Below are positions 53,201-63,001 of a stretch of DNA of 64,000 bases, piece by piece. The stretch spans positions 372,001 to 436,000 of the forward strand of contig NZ_PPCE01000009.1 of assembly GCF_002913715.1 (NCBI RefSeq), written 5' to 3'. This DNA comes from Campylobacter concisus. GTDB lineage: Bacteria; Campylobacterota; Campylobacteria; Campylobacterales; Campylobacteraceae. A program made the position numbers and the translations under genes. The notes below the pieces were generated by a model. That model saw nothing but the letters and a program-made list of their open reading frames with translations. It did not search any database and had not been told where the DNA came from. Position 1 is the stretch's first letter. The number at the start of each line of letters is the position of its first letter.

Positions 53201-54455
53201 ATATACTAACAAGCTTTGGCTCTATATTGTTTGCTGCGGCAGTTTTATCATCAAAGTCATAAATGATAACCAAGCTCCAAGCTGCAAATTGTGGTGCGAT
53301 GGATTGTATCCAGTAGCCATTTTGCCCTTGAACTGGTGAGAATAGTAGCGTGCCGTATGTTTTTTTTAGTTTTCTATTAGTAGAGTTGTTTACCTTATAT
53401 GTGCCATCATTTGGGTCTATAAATTCATCACTAAAGGGAATCGTAGTGGATCTGATATTGCCAGCATAAAATGTCCTATCTGACTCACTAGTACCAAGAG
53501 AATCTCTAACTATATCTGTTACATCAGCACTTGCTACATATTGGTAGTTTATTCCAGCCTTTACATAGTAGCTATTAGACTCGTTTTGATTATATGATTC
53601 AAGAGTCATTGATTTTGGTTTATACTCACTAAATGAGCCAAACCAAAAGACATCTTTTGGATCAGCATCTATTGTGATCACACTCTTTCCAGGAGCTTTA
53701 AAATCAATCCTACTATATCCTTTTATGTAATTTAAAGCACTTACATATAAATTTGACCCAAGATTTTTTATTGCCCAGTTTTGATAAAGAGAGCCACCCC
53801 AGTAAAGCCTGGCATAGACTACGTTTTTACCTTTTAAATTATTTTTTATAAAGGTATTTTTCTCACTAAAATCAAACGTGGAAGAGGATGAATTTTTACA
53901 ATAAGGATACTTGCTAGGATTATAAATATATGTTTTTTGGCAAAGTGTGTAATTGCTAGGCGAAAAATTACCAGTATCTAAAAATATTCTATCGGCTGTA
54001 GATGATGTTCTTGTTACGTTAGATGGATCTGGAACAAAATTATATCCAGCATATTGTGGAATCATAATAGTAGCACCAATGGTAGCTATATCTCCATTTA
54101 CTCTGGTATTTAGATTTCCATTTATTGATCTTTGTCTTAAGCCTTTAGAGTGATCATCCCACATACCTATTAATGATCGTTTATTCCATGGAGAAAATTG
54201 CTCAACGTAAATATGATAGTGGTCTTGTGCTAAGCCTGAAGAAAAGCTATTGGTATCTATCGTCCAAGTTCTATCAGATTTTCTTATACAATGTGGGATA
54301 TTTTTAGAAGAGTTGTCTTGGTACCCTTCAGCGTCTATAAAGCAAGAATAATTTGCTCCACTACAACCAATAGATGCTGCTTCTGCTGTCGTACAAGCTC
54401 TGGGTGCACAAAAACCAAATGTGACAATAAAACATAGTAAGTATGCTATCTTCAC
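50238..54455 (-). CDS. Giant exported protein, MshQ/PilY1-like candidate pilus-tip protein
   Basis: A 1,405-aa protein with a signal peptide (VKIAYLLCFIVTFGFCA). Residues ~212-403 hold a module common in large surface proteins: ARLYWGG, then ADVTDIV (~310), then WSLVIIYDFDD (~391). It then has ~450 residues of beta-sandwich material with a conserved late motif, FAIRPSHF, at ~880. A FAIRP motif is characteristic of MshQ-type proteins. The C-terminal ~190 residues have FGRVYAPF (~1222) and YYGAYCDGCN. About twenty cysteines. It is first in an operon with three minor-pilin genes. The start is the GTG at 54455 with AGAGGA six bases before it. A TTG at 54476 is the alternative. Confidence 0.6.
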   Translation of the reverse strand: MKIAYLLCFIVTFGFCAPRACTTAEAASIGCSGANYSCFIDAEGYQDNSSKNIPHCIRKSDRTWTIDTNSFSSGLAQDHYHIYVEQFSPWNKRSLIGMWDDHSKGLRQRSINGNLNTRVNGDIATIGATIMIPQYAGYNFVPDPSNVTRTSSTADRIFLDTGNFSPSNYTLCQKTYIYNPSKYPYCKNSSSSTFDFSEKNTFIKNNLKGKNVVYARLYWGGSLYQNWAIKNLGSNLYVSALNYIKGYSRIDFKAPGKSVITIDADPKDVFWFGSFSEYKPKSMTLESYNQNESNSYYVKAGINYQYVASADVTDIVRDSLGTSESDRTFYAGNIRSTTIPFSDEFIDPNDGTYKVNNSTNRKLKKTYGTLLFSPVQGQNGYWIQSIAPQFAAWSLVIIYDFDDKTAAANNIEPKLVSIFDGLERLAADWMKSSDPFGTVKSSTIDVKFENIYTPKAGNIDASLTMFSFGGKPETKGEDIKIKKGGSYQSITSGYNAQGDQFNSTMTKFGQLINPGKKFHSQADLDIFDISDKMSYAQKEADIKFTVTTIKSSGSANVVSADRINLAMVGFSSRIYKPDVCYMEYIYAKKPSDSTFTKVQENTPTVVPANTILKTFVEVTNNTNEAAQDFALKATIDPSQIYNPNSTYIYADKASQGPSDLLTMSGQVHYNDNTGLQQLSGNDLTFYLGQGAAANKGGEMLIHQGNYAYAIYETTLKSKFEPNSYKATVANADINLQPYDTYIRRCSNQNYNITLGVSASPNNFVASNRQDDGSATFKTKFKNRLLTKIVSTPFNVYITNYDTDGNKKVPDAPVDVKVELVESCSAPTNLYEQDITFNGVTDILLSGISIDRAYKSVKFRISHLDPATNTTKVECEKLDDFAIRPSHFRLWDTDKNTINNNNVLIGGKAYNNIALAAMKPLDSGLANGYINNISGSNGEIKLVPAYSATCDPSIIESENKLSVDFNDPNKALGKIFRHTSSGPVGFSYSDIGDTYFYVLDKDYTITDQHTPSRADDCVKNSISNDPSQDTAQEGRIGCSIKLEGNRDYLFRPKDIQISKLKITKDNDITYLDNEGIQKAKLDFEVTARLFNDDPAKLYNEDCYAKNMNFDIKLDRVPLNFTDNDGNAGTLAKANEEILFFEIPGSNTRKAIDPSATKSTFYVEKNTFLNGVGKGEVYFNFERKVNHAKNPFTISSNDFSFSGMSDSTDTVKKYEKPATETTAKFYFGRVYAPFYEGLYSGFYAKIYYGAYCDGCNKNIYMKDNGKLWQDFPAAPFWATNPKHSAGALNYHDFSFTNTYSGTVLRNDVSSISNGEQIIFIRNPSAVTDVAKMRAPSWLLYSEFDEKPETNNFNLNFLVPNGEWAGKVLKGNNIEDKTSGAVGGFIGVKSNSDSNLDISDKTNRRIEW

Positions 54456-54478
54456 AACAAATCCTCTAAATAACAATA

Positions 54479-54500
54479 AAAAATCTATCCTTAGATTTTT
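54479..54500 (-). terminator. Low-GC terminator of fliW
   Basis: AAAAATCTA (54479-54487), loop TCCT, TAGATTTTT (54492-54500). On the minus strand it follows the fliW stop and continues in T residues, only ~24 bases before the start of the giant gene. So the pilin cluster depends either on leaky termination or on a promoter within the fliW end. Confidence 0.5.
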
Positions 54501-54515
54501 AAAAGCTTTTAGCTA

Positions 54516-54899
54516 CTATTTTTGTATAAAATTTTCTATCATTTCAGCTTGCCCGTACTGAGGATATTTGGCAATGTCTAAAACTACTTGAGATAAGGTC
54601 ATATTGTCCATATTGCAAACGATAGGAGCTATAAAATTTACAGTTGATTTTTCAAGCGGGAGTGCAACAACGATAATGTTATAAATTCTAAGTTGAGAGC
54701 TTTCTTTAATCTCCATAAGATCTTCATAATAGCTTGGAATATCGAATTCGTAGCTTCTTAATGCAAAAGGATTTATCATTGTAAAAGATGTCTCATCATC
54801 TTTGCTTGCTAGCTTAACAAAAAATTTATCAAGTTCAATTAACTCCATCGTTTTGATATGCTCAAAGCCTAAAATAGGGCTTTTAACACTAAAAATCAT
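54516..54899 (-). CDS. fliW: Flagellar assembly factor FliW
   Basis: FliW binds flagellin and CsrA, so it couples flagellin level to CsrA-dependent translation control. The 127-aa protein has the family patterns [14 protein letters not shown] at the start, [24 protein letters not shown] in the middle, and [19 protein letters not shown]...[12 protein letters not shown] at the end. Full length. It is transcribed away from bamD with a ~110-bp shared gap. Confidence 0.9.
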   Translation of the reverse strand: MIFSVKSPILGFEHIKTMELIELDKFFVKLASKDDETSFTMINPFALRSYEFDIPSYYEDLMEIKESSQLRIYNIIVVALPLEKSTVNFIAPIVCNMDNMTLSQVVLDIAKYPQYGQAEMIENFIQK

Positions 54900-55011
54900 A
54901 CTAACTCCTGTTTTGTAAAATTGCCTTATTTTAGCATAGTTTTAAAAAATTTATACAAAAATAATAGCAAAAAATGTAGAATACGAGGATTTAAACTTTT
55001 TAAGGAAAAGC

Positions 55012-55659
55012 ATGAAAAGATTTTCTAAATTTCTAGCAGTTGTAGCTCTTTTGGGGCTTTTTAGTGGTTGTGCTGAAAAATATACCGAGCTTTACAATCT
55101 AACTCCTGATGAGTGGTATGCTCAGGTTATAGCTGATATAAAAGACGGTGATCTTGAAGCGGCCGATAAACACTATGTTTCAATGGCAAGCGAACACGTA
55201 GCAAGTCCACTTTTGGAGCAAATTTTACTTATCCTTGCCCAAGCTCACGCAAATGACGAAGAGTATCTAATGGCAAATCACTATCTTGACGAGTATATCA
55301 AAAGATACGGCGACAACGGCCCAAAAACAGAATTTGCTCAGTATCTAAAGATAAAAGCAAATTTTGACTCATTTACTCAGCCAAACCGCAACCAAAAGCT
55401 TATGGAAGATAGCGTAACAGAGATCGAGAAATTTCTTTATATGTATCCAAATACTGAATATAAGCCACTTATTGAGACTATGCTTATCAAATTCAAACTC
55501 GCACTTTACTTCCTAGATATGCAAATAGCTGATCTTTACAATAGGACTGGTCGTGATGTTTCGGCTAAAATTTACGAGCAAAAACTTGAAGAGTCACCGT
55601 TTAGAAACTCAGATCTTATCAAGCCTGATGTAGCATGGTATAGAAAACTGTTTGAATAG
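55012..55659 (+). CDS. bamD: Outer membrane protein assembly factor BamD
   Basis: An outer-membrane lipoprotein of the BAM complex that inserts beta-barrel proteins. The 215-aa protein has the lipoprotein signal LLGLFSGC (Cys20) and TPR-like repeats ([63 protein letters not shown]). These are the substrate-recognition repeats of BamD. Next gene lon, with GGAG before its TTG nine bases after the bamD stop. Confidence 0.93.
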   Translation: MKRFSKFLAVVALLGLFSGCAEKYTELYNLTPDEWYAQVIADIKDGDLEAADKHYVSMASEHVASPLLEQILLILAQAHANDEEYLMANHYLDEYIKRYGDNGPKTEFAQYLKIKANFDSFTQPNRNQKLMEDSVTEIEKFLYMYPNTEYKPLIETMLIKFKLALYFLDMQIADLYNRTGRDVSAKIYEQKLEESPFRNSDLIKPDVAWYRKLFE

Positions 55660-55667
55660 GAGAAATT

Positions 55668-58085
55668 TTGCAAATAAACGAAAATAAAGGCTTCCCAACT
55701 GAAATTCCTATCATTGTTGAGGACGAGCTATTTTTATACCCATTTATGATAACTCCGCTTTTTTTAAGCGACGATGAAAATTTAAAGGCACTTGAACTTG
55801 CCATACAAGAAGAGACGCCGATCCTTGTCGTGCCTACAAAGCCTCAGCAAGACGGCGCTAGAGACTTTGATGGTATCTATGATGCTGGCGTTATTGGCAC
55901 GATAATGCGCCGTGTGCCACTACCCGATGGACGCATGAAGGTGCTATTTCAGGGTATTGATAAAGGTAAAATTTCAAAGCAATCAGGCATAAATCCACTC
56001 CGCGGTATCGTTGATATGCTCCACGTAAAGCGCCCATCGCAGGTCAAAACTGACGCATTAATCGTAGTTTTAAGAGAAAAAGTAAGAGAGCTTTCGCAGT
56101 TTAGCCACTTTTTCCCGCCTGATCTTTTAAAAACGATCGAAGAGAGCGCTGAGGCGATCAGGGTTTGCGATCTCGTCTCAAGTGCACTTCGCTTAAAAAA
56201 ACAGATCGCATATAGCTTTTTTGTCGAGGAAAATTTAGAGCAACGCCTACTAAAGCTCATCGACTATGTTATCGAAGAGATCGAGGCAAATAAGCTTCAA
56301 AAAGAGATAAAAAATAAAGTCCATTCAAAGATCGATAAGACAAACAAAGAGTACTTTTTAAAGGAGCAGTTAAAGCAAATCCAAGCTGAGCTTGGAGCGG
56401 ATACGAGCCGTGAAGAGGAGCTTGAAGAGTACCGCAAAAAGCTTGATGCGAAGAAGAAATTTATGGCTGAGGACGCCTATAAAGAGATCAAAAAACAAAT
56501 AGATAAGCTTAGTCGTATGCACCCAGACTCAGCTGACGCAAATACCTTGCAAAGCTACCTCGACTGGGTACTTGAAATTCCATTTGAAAACATAGCTAAG
56601 AAAAAGTCCTCTATCGCCGAAGTGAGCAAGCACCTAAATGCCGATCATTACAGCTTAGAGAAGCCAAAAGAGCGCATAGAGGAGTATTTTGCCTTGCGTG
56701 AACTTTTGGAGCTTAGAGGTGTTGGCGAAAAGGTAAATAATGGCGCTATTTTATGCTTTGCAGGCCCTCCAGGCGTGGGTAAAACCAGCCTTGCAAACTC
56801 GATCGCAAAGGCGCTAAAGCGTGAACTGGTTAGGATCGCTCTTGGTGGACTTGAGGATGTAAACGAGCTAAGAGGCCACCGCCGCACCTACATAGGCGCT
56901 ATGCCAGGCCGCATCGTGCAAGGGCTCATAGAAGCCAAGCAGATGAATCCAGTGGTTGTTTTAGACGAGATCGACAAGGTTGGCAGAAGCTACAGAGGTG
57001 ATCCGACCGCTGTTTTACTTGAGATTTTAGACCCAGAGCAAAATAATAAATTTAGAGATTACTACTTAAATTTCAACATCGATCTTAGCAAGATCATCTT
57101 CATCGCTACAGCAAATGATGTGAGCATGATACCAGCTGCACTTCGTGACAGGATGGAGTTTATTGAGCTTAGCTCATACACTCCACAAGAGAAATTTGAG
57201 ATCGCTAAAAAATATCTCTTGCCTCAGGAGCTTAAAAAGCACGGGCTAAAACCAAGCGATGTGAGCATCAGCAAAGAGGCACTTGAGCTAATTATCAGCG
57301 ACTACACAAGAGAGAGTGGTGTGAGAAATTTACGCCGCAGGATCGCTGATATACTAAGAAAAGTCGCCAAAAACATCCTCACCAAAAAGAATGAGGGCAA
57401 GATCAGCGTCACGGCTAAAAATTTGAAAGAATTTTTAGAGAAAAAGGTTTATGAGATCGAGCCAGCGGATAAAAAAGATCAGATAGGTCTAGTAAATGGC
57501 CTCGCGTGGACTAGTGTCGGTGGTGACGTGCTAAGGATCGAGGCTATCAGGATCCAGGGTAAAGGCAGTATGCAGATCACCGGTCAGCTAGGTGACGTGA
57601 TGAAGGAGAGCGCTCAGATCGCATTTAGTGTTGTTAAAGTGCTAATAGACAACAAAAAAATAAAAGTACCGATGACTATCGTGCCAAAACTAGATGACGA
57701 TAAGCGTAAGCTTGAAGCTAGCGATGTTTATAGACGCTACGATCTTCACTTGCACGTGCCAGAGGGTGCTGTACCAAAAGACGGCCCAAGTGCTGGCATC
57801 ACGATGGCAACCGCGATCGCATCGATACTAACTGATACAAAGGTAAGACACGACATCGCAATGACTGGCGAGATCACGCTAACTGGCAGGGTTTTACCTA
57901 TTGGCGGACTAAAAGAAAAGCTTATAGCCGCTCACAAAGCTGGCATCAAAACAGCTCTGATACCTCGTAAAAATTATGACCGCGACCTTGTCGATATCCC
58001 AGCCGAAGTAAAAGCTGATATGAAGATCATCGCCGTAGATACGATCGATGATGTGCTAAAAAATGCTCTTGTAGCTAAAAAATAA
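55668..58085 (+). CDS. lon: ATP-dependent Lon protease
   Basis: The 805-aa LonA protein degrades unfolded and regulatory proteins. The order is the N-terminal substrate domain, a coiled-coil region with [17 protein letters not shown] (about 225-250), the Walker [14 protein letters not shown], the proteolytic Ser in [14 protein letters not shown], and the catalytic Lys in [15 protein letters not shown]. The start is the TTG at 55668 with GGAGAA before it. Full length. Directly follows bamD. Confidence 0.98.
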   Translation: MQINENKGFPTEIPIIVEDELFLYPFMITPLFLSDDENLKALELAIQEETPILVVPTKPQQDGARDFDGIYDAGVIGTIMRRVPLPDGRMKVLFQGIDKGKISKQSGINPLRGIVDMLHVKRPSQVKTDALIVVLREKVRELSQFSHFFPPDLLKTIEESAEAIRVCDLVSSALRLKKQIAYSFFVEENLEQRLLKLIDYVIEEIEANKLQKEIKNKVHSKIDKTNKEYFLKEQLKQIQAELGADTSREEELEEYRKKLDAKKKFMAEDAYKEIKKQIDKLSRMHPDSADANTLQSYLDWVLEIPFENIAKKKSSIAEVSKHLNADHYSLEKPKERIEEYFALRELLELRGVGEKVNNGAILCFAGPPGVGKTSLANSIAKALKRELVRIALGGLEDVNELRGHRRTYIGAMPGRIVQGLIEAKQMNPVVVLDEIDKVGRSYRGDPTAVLLEILDPEQNNKFRDYYLNFNIDLSKIIFIATANDVSMIPAALRDRMEFIELSSYTPQEKFEIAKKYLLPQELKKHGLKPSDVSISKEALELIISDYTRESGVRNLRRRIADILRKVAKNILTKKNEGKISVTAKNLKEFLEKKVYEIEPADKKDQIGLVNGLAWTSVGGDVLRIEAIRIQGKGSMQITGQLGDVMKESAQIAFSVVKVLIDNKKIKVPMTIVPKLDDDKRKLEASDVYRRYDLHLHVPEGAVPKDGPSAGITMATAIASILTDTKVRHDIAMTGEITLTGRVLPIGGLKEKLIAAHKAGIKTALIPRKNYDRDLVDIPAEVKADMKIIAVDTIDDVLKNALVAKK

Positions 58086-58574
58086 TCCTTTTTCTGGCCT
58101 CACATCTCACTTGGGGCTAGGAAATTTATAAAATTTTTACGATTCTAGAATCCAAACAAAAAGCCATATAACGTATAAAGACAATTAATAATTTAAACAT
58201 TATAAGCACATGCAGCACACTAGAGAAAAATAAATTTTAAAATTTCATGAATGAGTAATTTCGGTTCTAAAATTTGAGCTAAGCGGTAAGCGAATTTAGA
58301 TTTTAGTTCTTGCGAGTGAATGAAATTTTAAAATTTGTAAAGATGGCTTGATTAAATTTGTAAATTACTTTTTATTCAAAAGAGAGACAATGTGGCTTGA
58401 ATTACGAGGCTGTCCTCTTATCTTCCTTTTTAAATCCGCTAGATCCATCACGTTCAAGGTGCATTCAATGGCTCTAAAGCACTGCATGTGTTTCAAATGC
58501 TCTGATAAATTTTAGAAATGTTCGCTTGTAAATTTTAAAATTTGCCGGACTTTTATTTTGCTGTAAATTTTTAG
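58086..58574. other. 490-bp non-coding gap
   Basis: Between lon and ogt (convergent). No intact reading frame, no tRNA, no recognised RNA. It is AT-rich and holds a 17-bp inverted repeat (annotated separately). Parts such as 58400-58500 are less AT-rich and may be old coding sequence, but I cannot identify it. Confidence 0.5.
58232..58336. repeat. 17-bp inverted repeat in the lon-ogt gap
   Basis: AAATTTTAAAATTTCAT (58232-58248) and its exact reverse complement ATGAAATTTTAAAATTT (58320-58336), separated by 71 bases. AT-rich words of this kind are frequent here. Chance is possible. Confidence 0.4.
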
Positions 58575-59033
58575 CTATTTATGCTTTGCTTCATGCTCTA
58601 AAAGCCAGATTTTAGTTGGCAAGCCATCTCCACCCGAGTAGCCGCCAAGCCCACTGCTAGCTAGCACTCTGTGACAAGGGACGATGATAGGCACTGGATT
58701 TTTAGCATTGGCTGATCCTGTTGCTCGGTAGGCATTTTTGTGGCCTGCGGCAAGTGCAAGGGCTGCGTATGTGGTCGTTTCTCCGTATGGTACTTTTTGT
58801 AAAGCCTCGTAAATTTTTGCTCTAAAATTAGTTGTTTTTATATCAAGTTTTATGCTAAAAGTTTTAAGCCTGCCTTCAAAATACCCTTTTAACTCATCAA
58901 GACAAAGCTTTAAATTTTCATCTTTTACTGAAATTTTTTCAAATTTATCTACAAAATTTATCTCACAAATTCCATTTTCGCTAGCGATGATCTCCAAAAT
59001 TCCGATAGGCGATTTTAGGTAAGCTTTTGACAT
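58575..59033 (-). CDS. ogt: Methylated-DNA-protein cysteine methyltransferase
   Basis: A suicide repair protein that takes methyl groups from O6-methylguanine. The 152-aa protein has the active-site motif VPCHRV and the family's GETTTYAALALAAGHKNAYRATGSA helix-turn-helix. The start ATG at 59033 is preceded by AAGGAGCAA. The frame extends to 59189 with no similarity and would overlap the acnB start. Convergent with lon, divergent from acnB. Confidence 0.93.
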   Translation of the reverse strand: MSKAYLKSPIGILEIIASENGICEINFVDKFEKISVKDENLKLCLDELKGYFEGRLKTFSIKLDIKTTNFRAKIYEALQKVPYGETTTYAALALAAGHKNAYRATGSANAKNPVPIIVPCHRVLASSGLGGYSGGDGLPTKIWLLEHEAKHK

Positions 59034-59159
59034 ATTTGCTCCTTGAAATTTGAAAATTTGGACAAATTTTACTTTAGTTTGTTTTGCTTTTTGATAAAAT
59101 GCAAGCAAAACTAGCGATTTTAGACTAAAAATAACGAGCAAAAACCACAAAGGAATTTC

Positions 59160-61745
59160 ATGAGCTTTTTTACCGACTACGAAAAACATGTGAGCGAGCG
59201 AGAAAAAGAGGGCGTGCCACCGCTTGCGCTAAATGCCAAGCAAACAAGCGAAATTTGCGAGCTAATAAAACTTGCCAGCAAGTCTAGTTGCGACGAAAAG
59301 GCACAAAGCGAGCTAAAATTTCTTATAAATTTGCTTGAAACTCGTATCAATCCAGGCGTTGATGATGCAGCGAAGATAAAGGCAGCATTTCTTGGTGAAG
59401 TAATAGACGGGCTTGCTGTTAACGGCCTTGACGCGATGCGTGCTATTAAAATTTTAGGCAAGATGCTTGGTGGATATAACGTGGAAATTTTGGTGCGATC
59501 TCTAAAAAATAGCGATGAAAATATCGCACATGCTGCGGCAAATGAGCTAAAAAATATCATCCTAGTTCATGAATATTTTGACGAGATAGTAAAACTAAGT
59601 AGCAACAATAAATTTGCAAAAGAGGTGCTTGTTTCTTGGGCAAATGCAGAGTGGTTTACGCATAAAAAGCCAATCGAAACCTGTATAAACGCAGTCGTTT
59701 TTAAAGTACCAGGTGAGACAAATACTGATGACCTAAGTCCAGCGAGCGAGGCCTACACAAGGGCTGACATACCACTTCACGCAAAAGCAATGCTTGTTAA
59801 AAAGATGCCTGAGGGTTTAGAAATTTTAAAAGAACTTAAAACTCGTGGTAAAAAAGTGGCGTATGTTGGTGACGTGGTTGGCACTGGCAGCAGCAGAAAG
59901 AGCGGTATAAACTCGATCCAGTGGCACCTTGGCGATGAGATCGAGGGCGTGCCAAACAAAAAAACGGGCGGTGTGGCGATAGGCACGACCATAGCTCCTA
60001 TATTTTTTAATACCGCTGAAGATAGTGGCGCACTGCCGATAGTTGCAAACGTAAATGAGCTAGAAATGGGCGATGAGATAGAAATTTATCCATTTGAAGG
60101 CGAAATTTATAAGCTTATTGGCAGCGAGAAAAAGCTCGTGGCAAATTTTAAACTTAGCCCAAACACCCTAAGCGACGAGATAAGAGCGGGTGGCAGGATA
60201 CCACTTATGATAGGACGTCAAGTGACAAAAAAGGCCAGAGAGGCCTTGGGGCTTGGTGAGGAGCAGATCTTCATAAAGCCAGATCAGCCAAAAGAGCTAG
60301 GCGGTGGCTATACACTCGCTCAAAAGATGGTTGGCAAGGCTTGTGGCAAGGCTGGCGTGAGAGCTGGTGCATACGTGGAGCCAGAAATTTTAACTGTTGG
60401 CTCGCAAGATACGACTGGGCCGATGACTAGAGATGAGGTTAAAGAGCTTGCTAGCCTTAGTTTTGGCGCGGATTTTGTTTTGCAAAGCTTTTGCCATACG
60501 GCCGCTTATCCAAAGCCAAGCGATCTTGTGATGCATGAGAGCTTACCAAAATTTATAAATTTACGTGGCGGTGTGAGTCTAAAACCAGGCGATGGCGTCA
60601 TCCACTCTTGGCTAAACCGCATGGTACTGCCTGATACGGTGGGCACTGGCGGAGATAGTCACACGAGATTTCCTATTGGTATCAGCTTTCCAGCGGGCAG
60701 CGGCCTAGTGGCGTTTGCAGCGGTGCTTGGCATGATGCCGCTAAATATGCCAGAGTCGGTTTTAATCAAATTTAAAGGCGAGCTAAAAGAGGGCGTGACA
60801 CTTCGCGATCTTGTCAATGCGATACCTTATTTTGCGATTAAAAAAGGGCTTTTAAGCGTTGAAAAGAAAAATAAAAAGAACATTTTTGCGGGTAAAATTT
60901 TAGAGATCGAGGGGTTAGAGAGCTTAAAAGTAGAGCAGGCATTTGAGCTAAGCGATGCTTCGGCTGAGCGCTCGGCAGCGGCTTGCGTGGTAAATTTAAG
61001 CGTTGATAGCGTTGTGGAGTATGTTCGATCAAACGTTGCGCTAATTGATGCGATGATAAAAGCTGGTTACGAGAGCCGCGAGACTCTGCTTAGACGAAAA
61101 GAAAAAATGCAAAAGTGGCTTGAAAATCCAACTCTTTTAAGAGCCGACAAGGACGCAAGCTATACTGAAATTTTGGAGATTGATCTAGCTCAGATAGATG
61201 AGCCGATTTTGGCTTGTCCAAATGACCCAGACGATGTGGCAACGCTAAGTGAAATTTTAGCTGATAATAAAAGAGTGCATAAAATAGATGAAGTTTTTGT
61301 GGGAAGCTGTATGACAAATATCGGCCATTACAGAGCACTAGCTAGAATTTTGGAGCGTGAGAGCAAGCTTACAACTAGGCTTTGGATAGCACCGCCGACA
61401 AAGATGGATAAAAGTACACTTGAAGATGAAGGCGTTTATGAAATTTTTAAAAGATTAAACGCAAGGACGGAGGTGCCAGGCTGCTCGCTTTGTATGGGTA
61501 ATCAAGCAAGAGTTAATGACAATGCCGTTGTCTTTTCTACCTCAACCAGAAATTTTGATAACAGAATGGGTATGGGTGCGAAGGTCTATCTAGGAAGTGC
61601 CGAGCTAGCCGCTGTTTGTGCGCTATTTGGGCGTTTACCAAGTGTAGATGAATATAAAAAGATAGTAAAAGATAGTCTTAGCTTAAATAAAGATGAAATT
61701 TATAAATATCTAAATTTTAATGAAATAAGCGAGTTTAGCATATAA
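59160..61745 (+). CDS. acnB: Aconitate hydratase B
   Basis: This TCA-cycle enzyme interconverts citrate and isocitrate. The 861-aa protein has the AcnB-specific N-terminal helical HEAT-like domain (1-~155). The swivel domain follows, with [14 protein letters not shown] and [18 protein letters not shown]. Then come the Fe-S domains with cysteine ligands ([25 protein letters not shown]), and an [16 protein letters not shown] end. Full length. The ATG at 59160 has AAAGGAATTTC before it. Confidence 0.97.
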   Translation: MSFFTDYEKHVSEREKEGVPPLALNAKQTSEICELIKLASKSSCDEKAQSELKFLINLLETRINPGVDDAAKIKAAFLGEVIDGLAVNGLDAMRAIKILGKMLGGYNVEILVRSLKNSDENIAHAAANELKNIILVHEYFDEIVKLSSNNKFAKEVLVSWANAEWFTHKKPIETCINAVVFKVPGETNTDDLSPASEAYTRADIPLHAKAMLVKKMPEGLEILKELKTRGKKVAYVGDVVGTGSSRKSGINSIQWHLGDEIEGVPNKKTGGVAIGTTIAPIFFNTAEDSGALPIVANVNELEMGDEIEIYPFEGEIYKLIGSEKKLVANFKLSPNTLSDEIRAGGRIPLMIGRQVTKKAREALGLGEEQIFIKPDQPKELGGGYTLAQKMVGKACGKAGVRAGAYVEPEILTVGSQDTTGPMTRDEVKELASLSFGADFVLQSFCHTAAYPKPSDLVMHESLPKFINLRGGVSLKPGDGVIHSWLNRMVLPDTVGTGGDSHTRFPIGISFPAGSGLVAFAAVLGMMPLNMPESVLIKFKGELKEGVTLRDLVNAIPYFAIKKGLLSVEKKNKKNIFAGKILEIEGLESLKVEQAFELSDASAERSAAACVVNLSVDSVVEYVRSNVALIDAMIKAGYESRETLLRRKEKMQKWLENPTLLRADKDASYTEILEIDLAQIDEPILACPNDPDDVATLSEILADNKRVHKIDEVFVGSCMTNIGHYRALARILERESKLTTRLWIAPPTKMDKSTLEDEGVYEIFKRLNARTEVPGCSLCMGNQARVNDNAVVFSTSTRNFDNRMGMGAKVYLGSAELAAVCALFGRLPSVDEYKKIVKDSLSLNKDEIYKYLNFNEISEFSI

Positions 61746-61781
61746 ATTTGTTACAATATCGCGAAATTTGAAGGAGCTTTG

Positions 61782-62993
61782 ATGAAAAAAGTAGTTTTTT
61801 TTCTCTTTTTTAGCGTTTGTTCTTTTATAAATTTACACGCTTTAGAGTGCAGTGATCTTGCCAAAAAAGAGAGCTTTAAAACTACTCCAAACGATCTTGC
61901 TTACGCGAATGAGAGACTATTTTACTGTGATGGTTCGCTTTTAAATTTAAAAGAGGTAAAAGAGCTTTTTGATGCGAGTGTGGCTGTGAGAAGTGAGTCT
62001 CAAAGCTGCGTTGGCGATAGAGTTTATAAAGAAAATTTAAACAAGCTTAGATGGCTTTTGCTAAAAGCATCATTTGCTCCCGAGTTTTATCAAAAAGAGC
62101 TTGCAAAGCCAGAGGTTGCTGAGAGCGAAAAAGATGCTAGAATGGAGTATCTTAGATACTGGGCAAACGAGAGCTTATTTAATTTTTTAAAATATAAAAA
62201 ATTTATCGAAGCTTACAAAAACGCTCAAACTCCGCTTGTAAAATTTTATGAAAGCCTTGGACTTGATACGCCAAGTGCCGCTTACTACGCAACTAGCGTG
62301 GTAAATGAGTTTTTGACTTTTGGTGTCGGTAAAAGTGTAAATAAAGCTAAAATTTTAACACCTGAGCAAAATATGATGGCTCAAAGGATAAATTCCGATG
62401 AGCTAGCAAATTTGCTCTACTCGAAAAATTTCAGTACCGCTGAGCTTACAAATTTACTTAATATCGCGCTTTTAAACGAAAAAAGTAGCGATATGATAAA
62501 AGAGATCATAAGGCGTGGGGCCGATGTGAATTTGGGCGATGAGACGCCTCTATTTTTTGCTTTAAAAAATATAGAAAATGTAAAAATTTTACTTGCAAAT
62601 AAAGCCGATGTAAATCACAAAAATTTCTTTGGAAAAAGTGTACTTTTTTATGCTGTGCAGTTTAGCGATAAGCCACTTTGTGAGCTTTTGCTAAAAAATG
62701 GTGCCAATGCCAACGAGAGCTACATAGATGAAAATACCAAGATGAATATGATAAATTTGGGTATGACGCAAGTTGAAGATACATGCGGTCTAGAACATAC
62801 AAATAGAAGCGTTTTTATGCATGCAGCAGCTCATGCAACGCCAGAAATTTTAAAACTTTTGATAGATAACGGCGCTGATATCAATGCCACTGATGACGCT
62901 GGATTTAACGCGCTTGACTATGCCATGAAAGAACAAAACGAAAAAACGATCAAATTTTTAGAAAATTTGGGTTTAAAACCAAATTTCAATTAG
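61782..62993 (+). CDS. Exported ankyrin-repeat protein
   Basis: A 403-aa protein with a signal peptide (MKKVVFFLFFSVCSFINLHA). A helical N-terminal part of ~200 residues contains conserved Cys (ECSDLAKK; FYCDGSLL). The C-terminal half holds five or so ankyrin repeats (GADVNLGDETPLFFALK; KADVNHKNFFGKSVLFYAVQ; GANANES; HAAAHATPEILKLLIDNGADINATDDAGFNALDYA). Periplasmic ankyrin proteins in campylobacters are sometimes linked with catalase or inhibitor functions. No partner is visible here. Follows acnB by ~35 bp with AAGGAG before the ATG. Confidence 0.82.
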   Translation: MKKVVFFLFFSVCSFINLHALECSDLAKKESFKTTPNDLAYANERLFYCDGSLLNLKEVKELFDASVAVRSESQSCVGDRVYKENLNKLRWLLLKASFAPEFYQKELAKPEVAESEKDARMEYLRYWANESLFNFLKYKKFIEAYKNAQTPLVKFYESLGLDTPSAAYYATSVVNEFLTFGVGKSVNKAKILTPEQNMMAQRINSDELANLLYSKNFSTAELTNLLNIALLNEKSSDMIKEIIRRGADVNLGDETPLFFALKNIENVKILLANKADVNHKNFFGKSVLFYAVQFSDKPLCELLLKNGANANESYIDENTKMNMINLGMTQVEDTCGLEHTNRSVFMHAAAHATPEILKLLIDNGADINATDDAGFNALDYAMKEQNEKTIKFLENLGLKPNFN

Positions 62994-63001
62994 GAAAAAT
63001 C

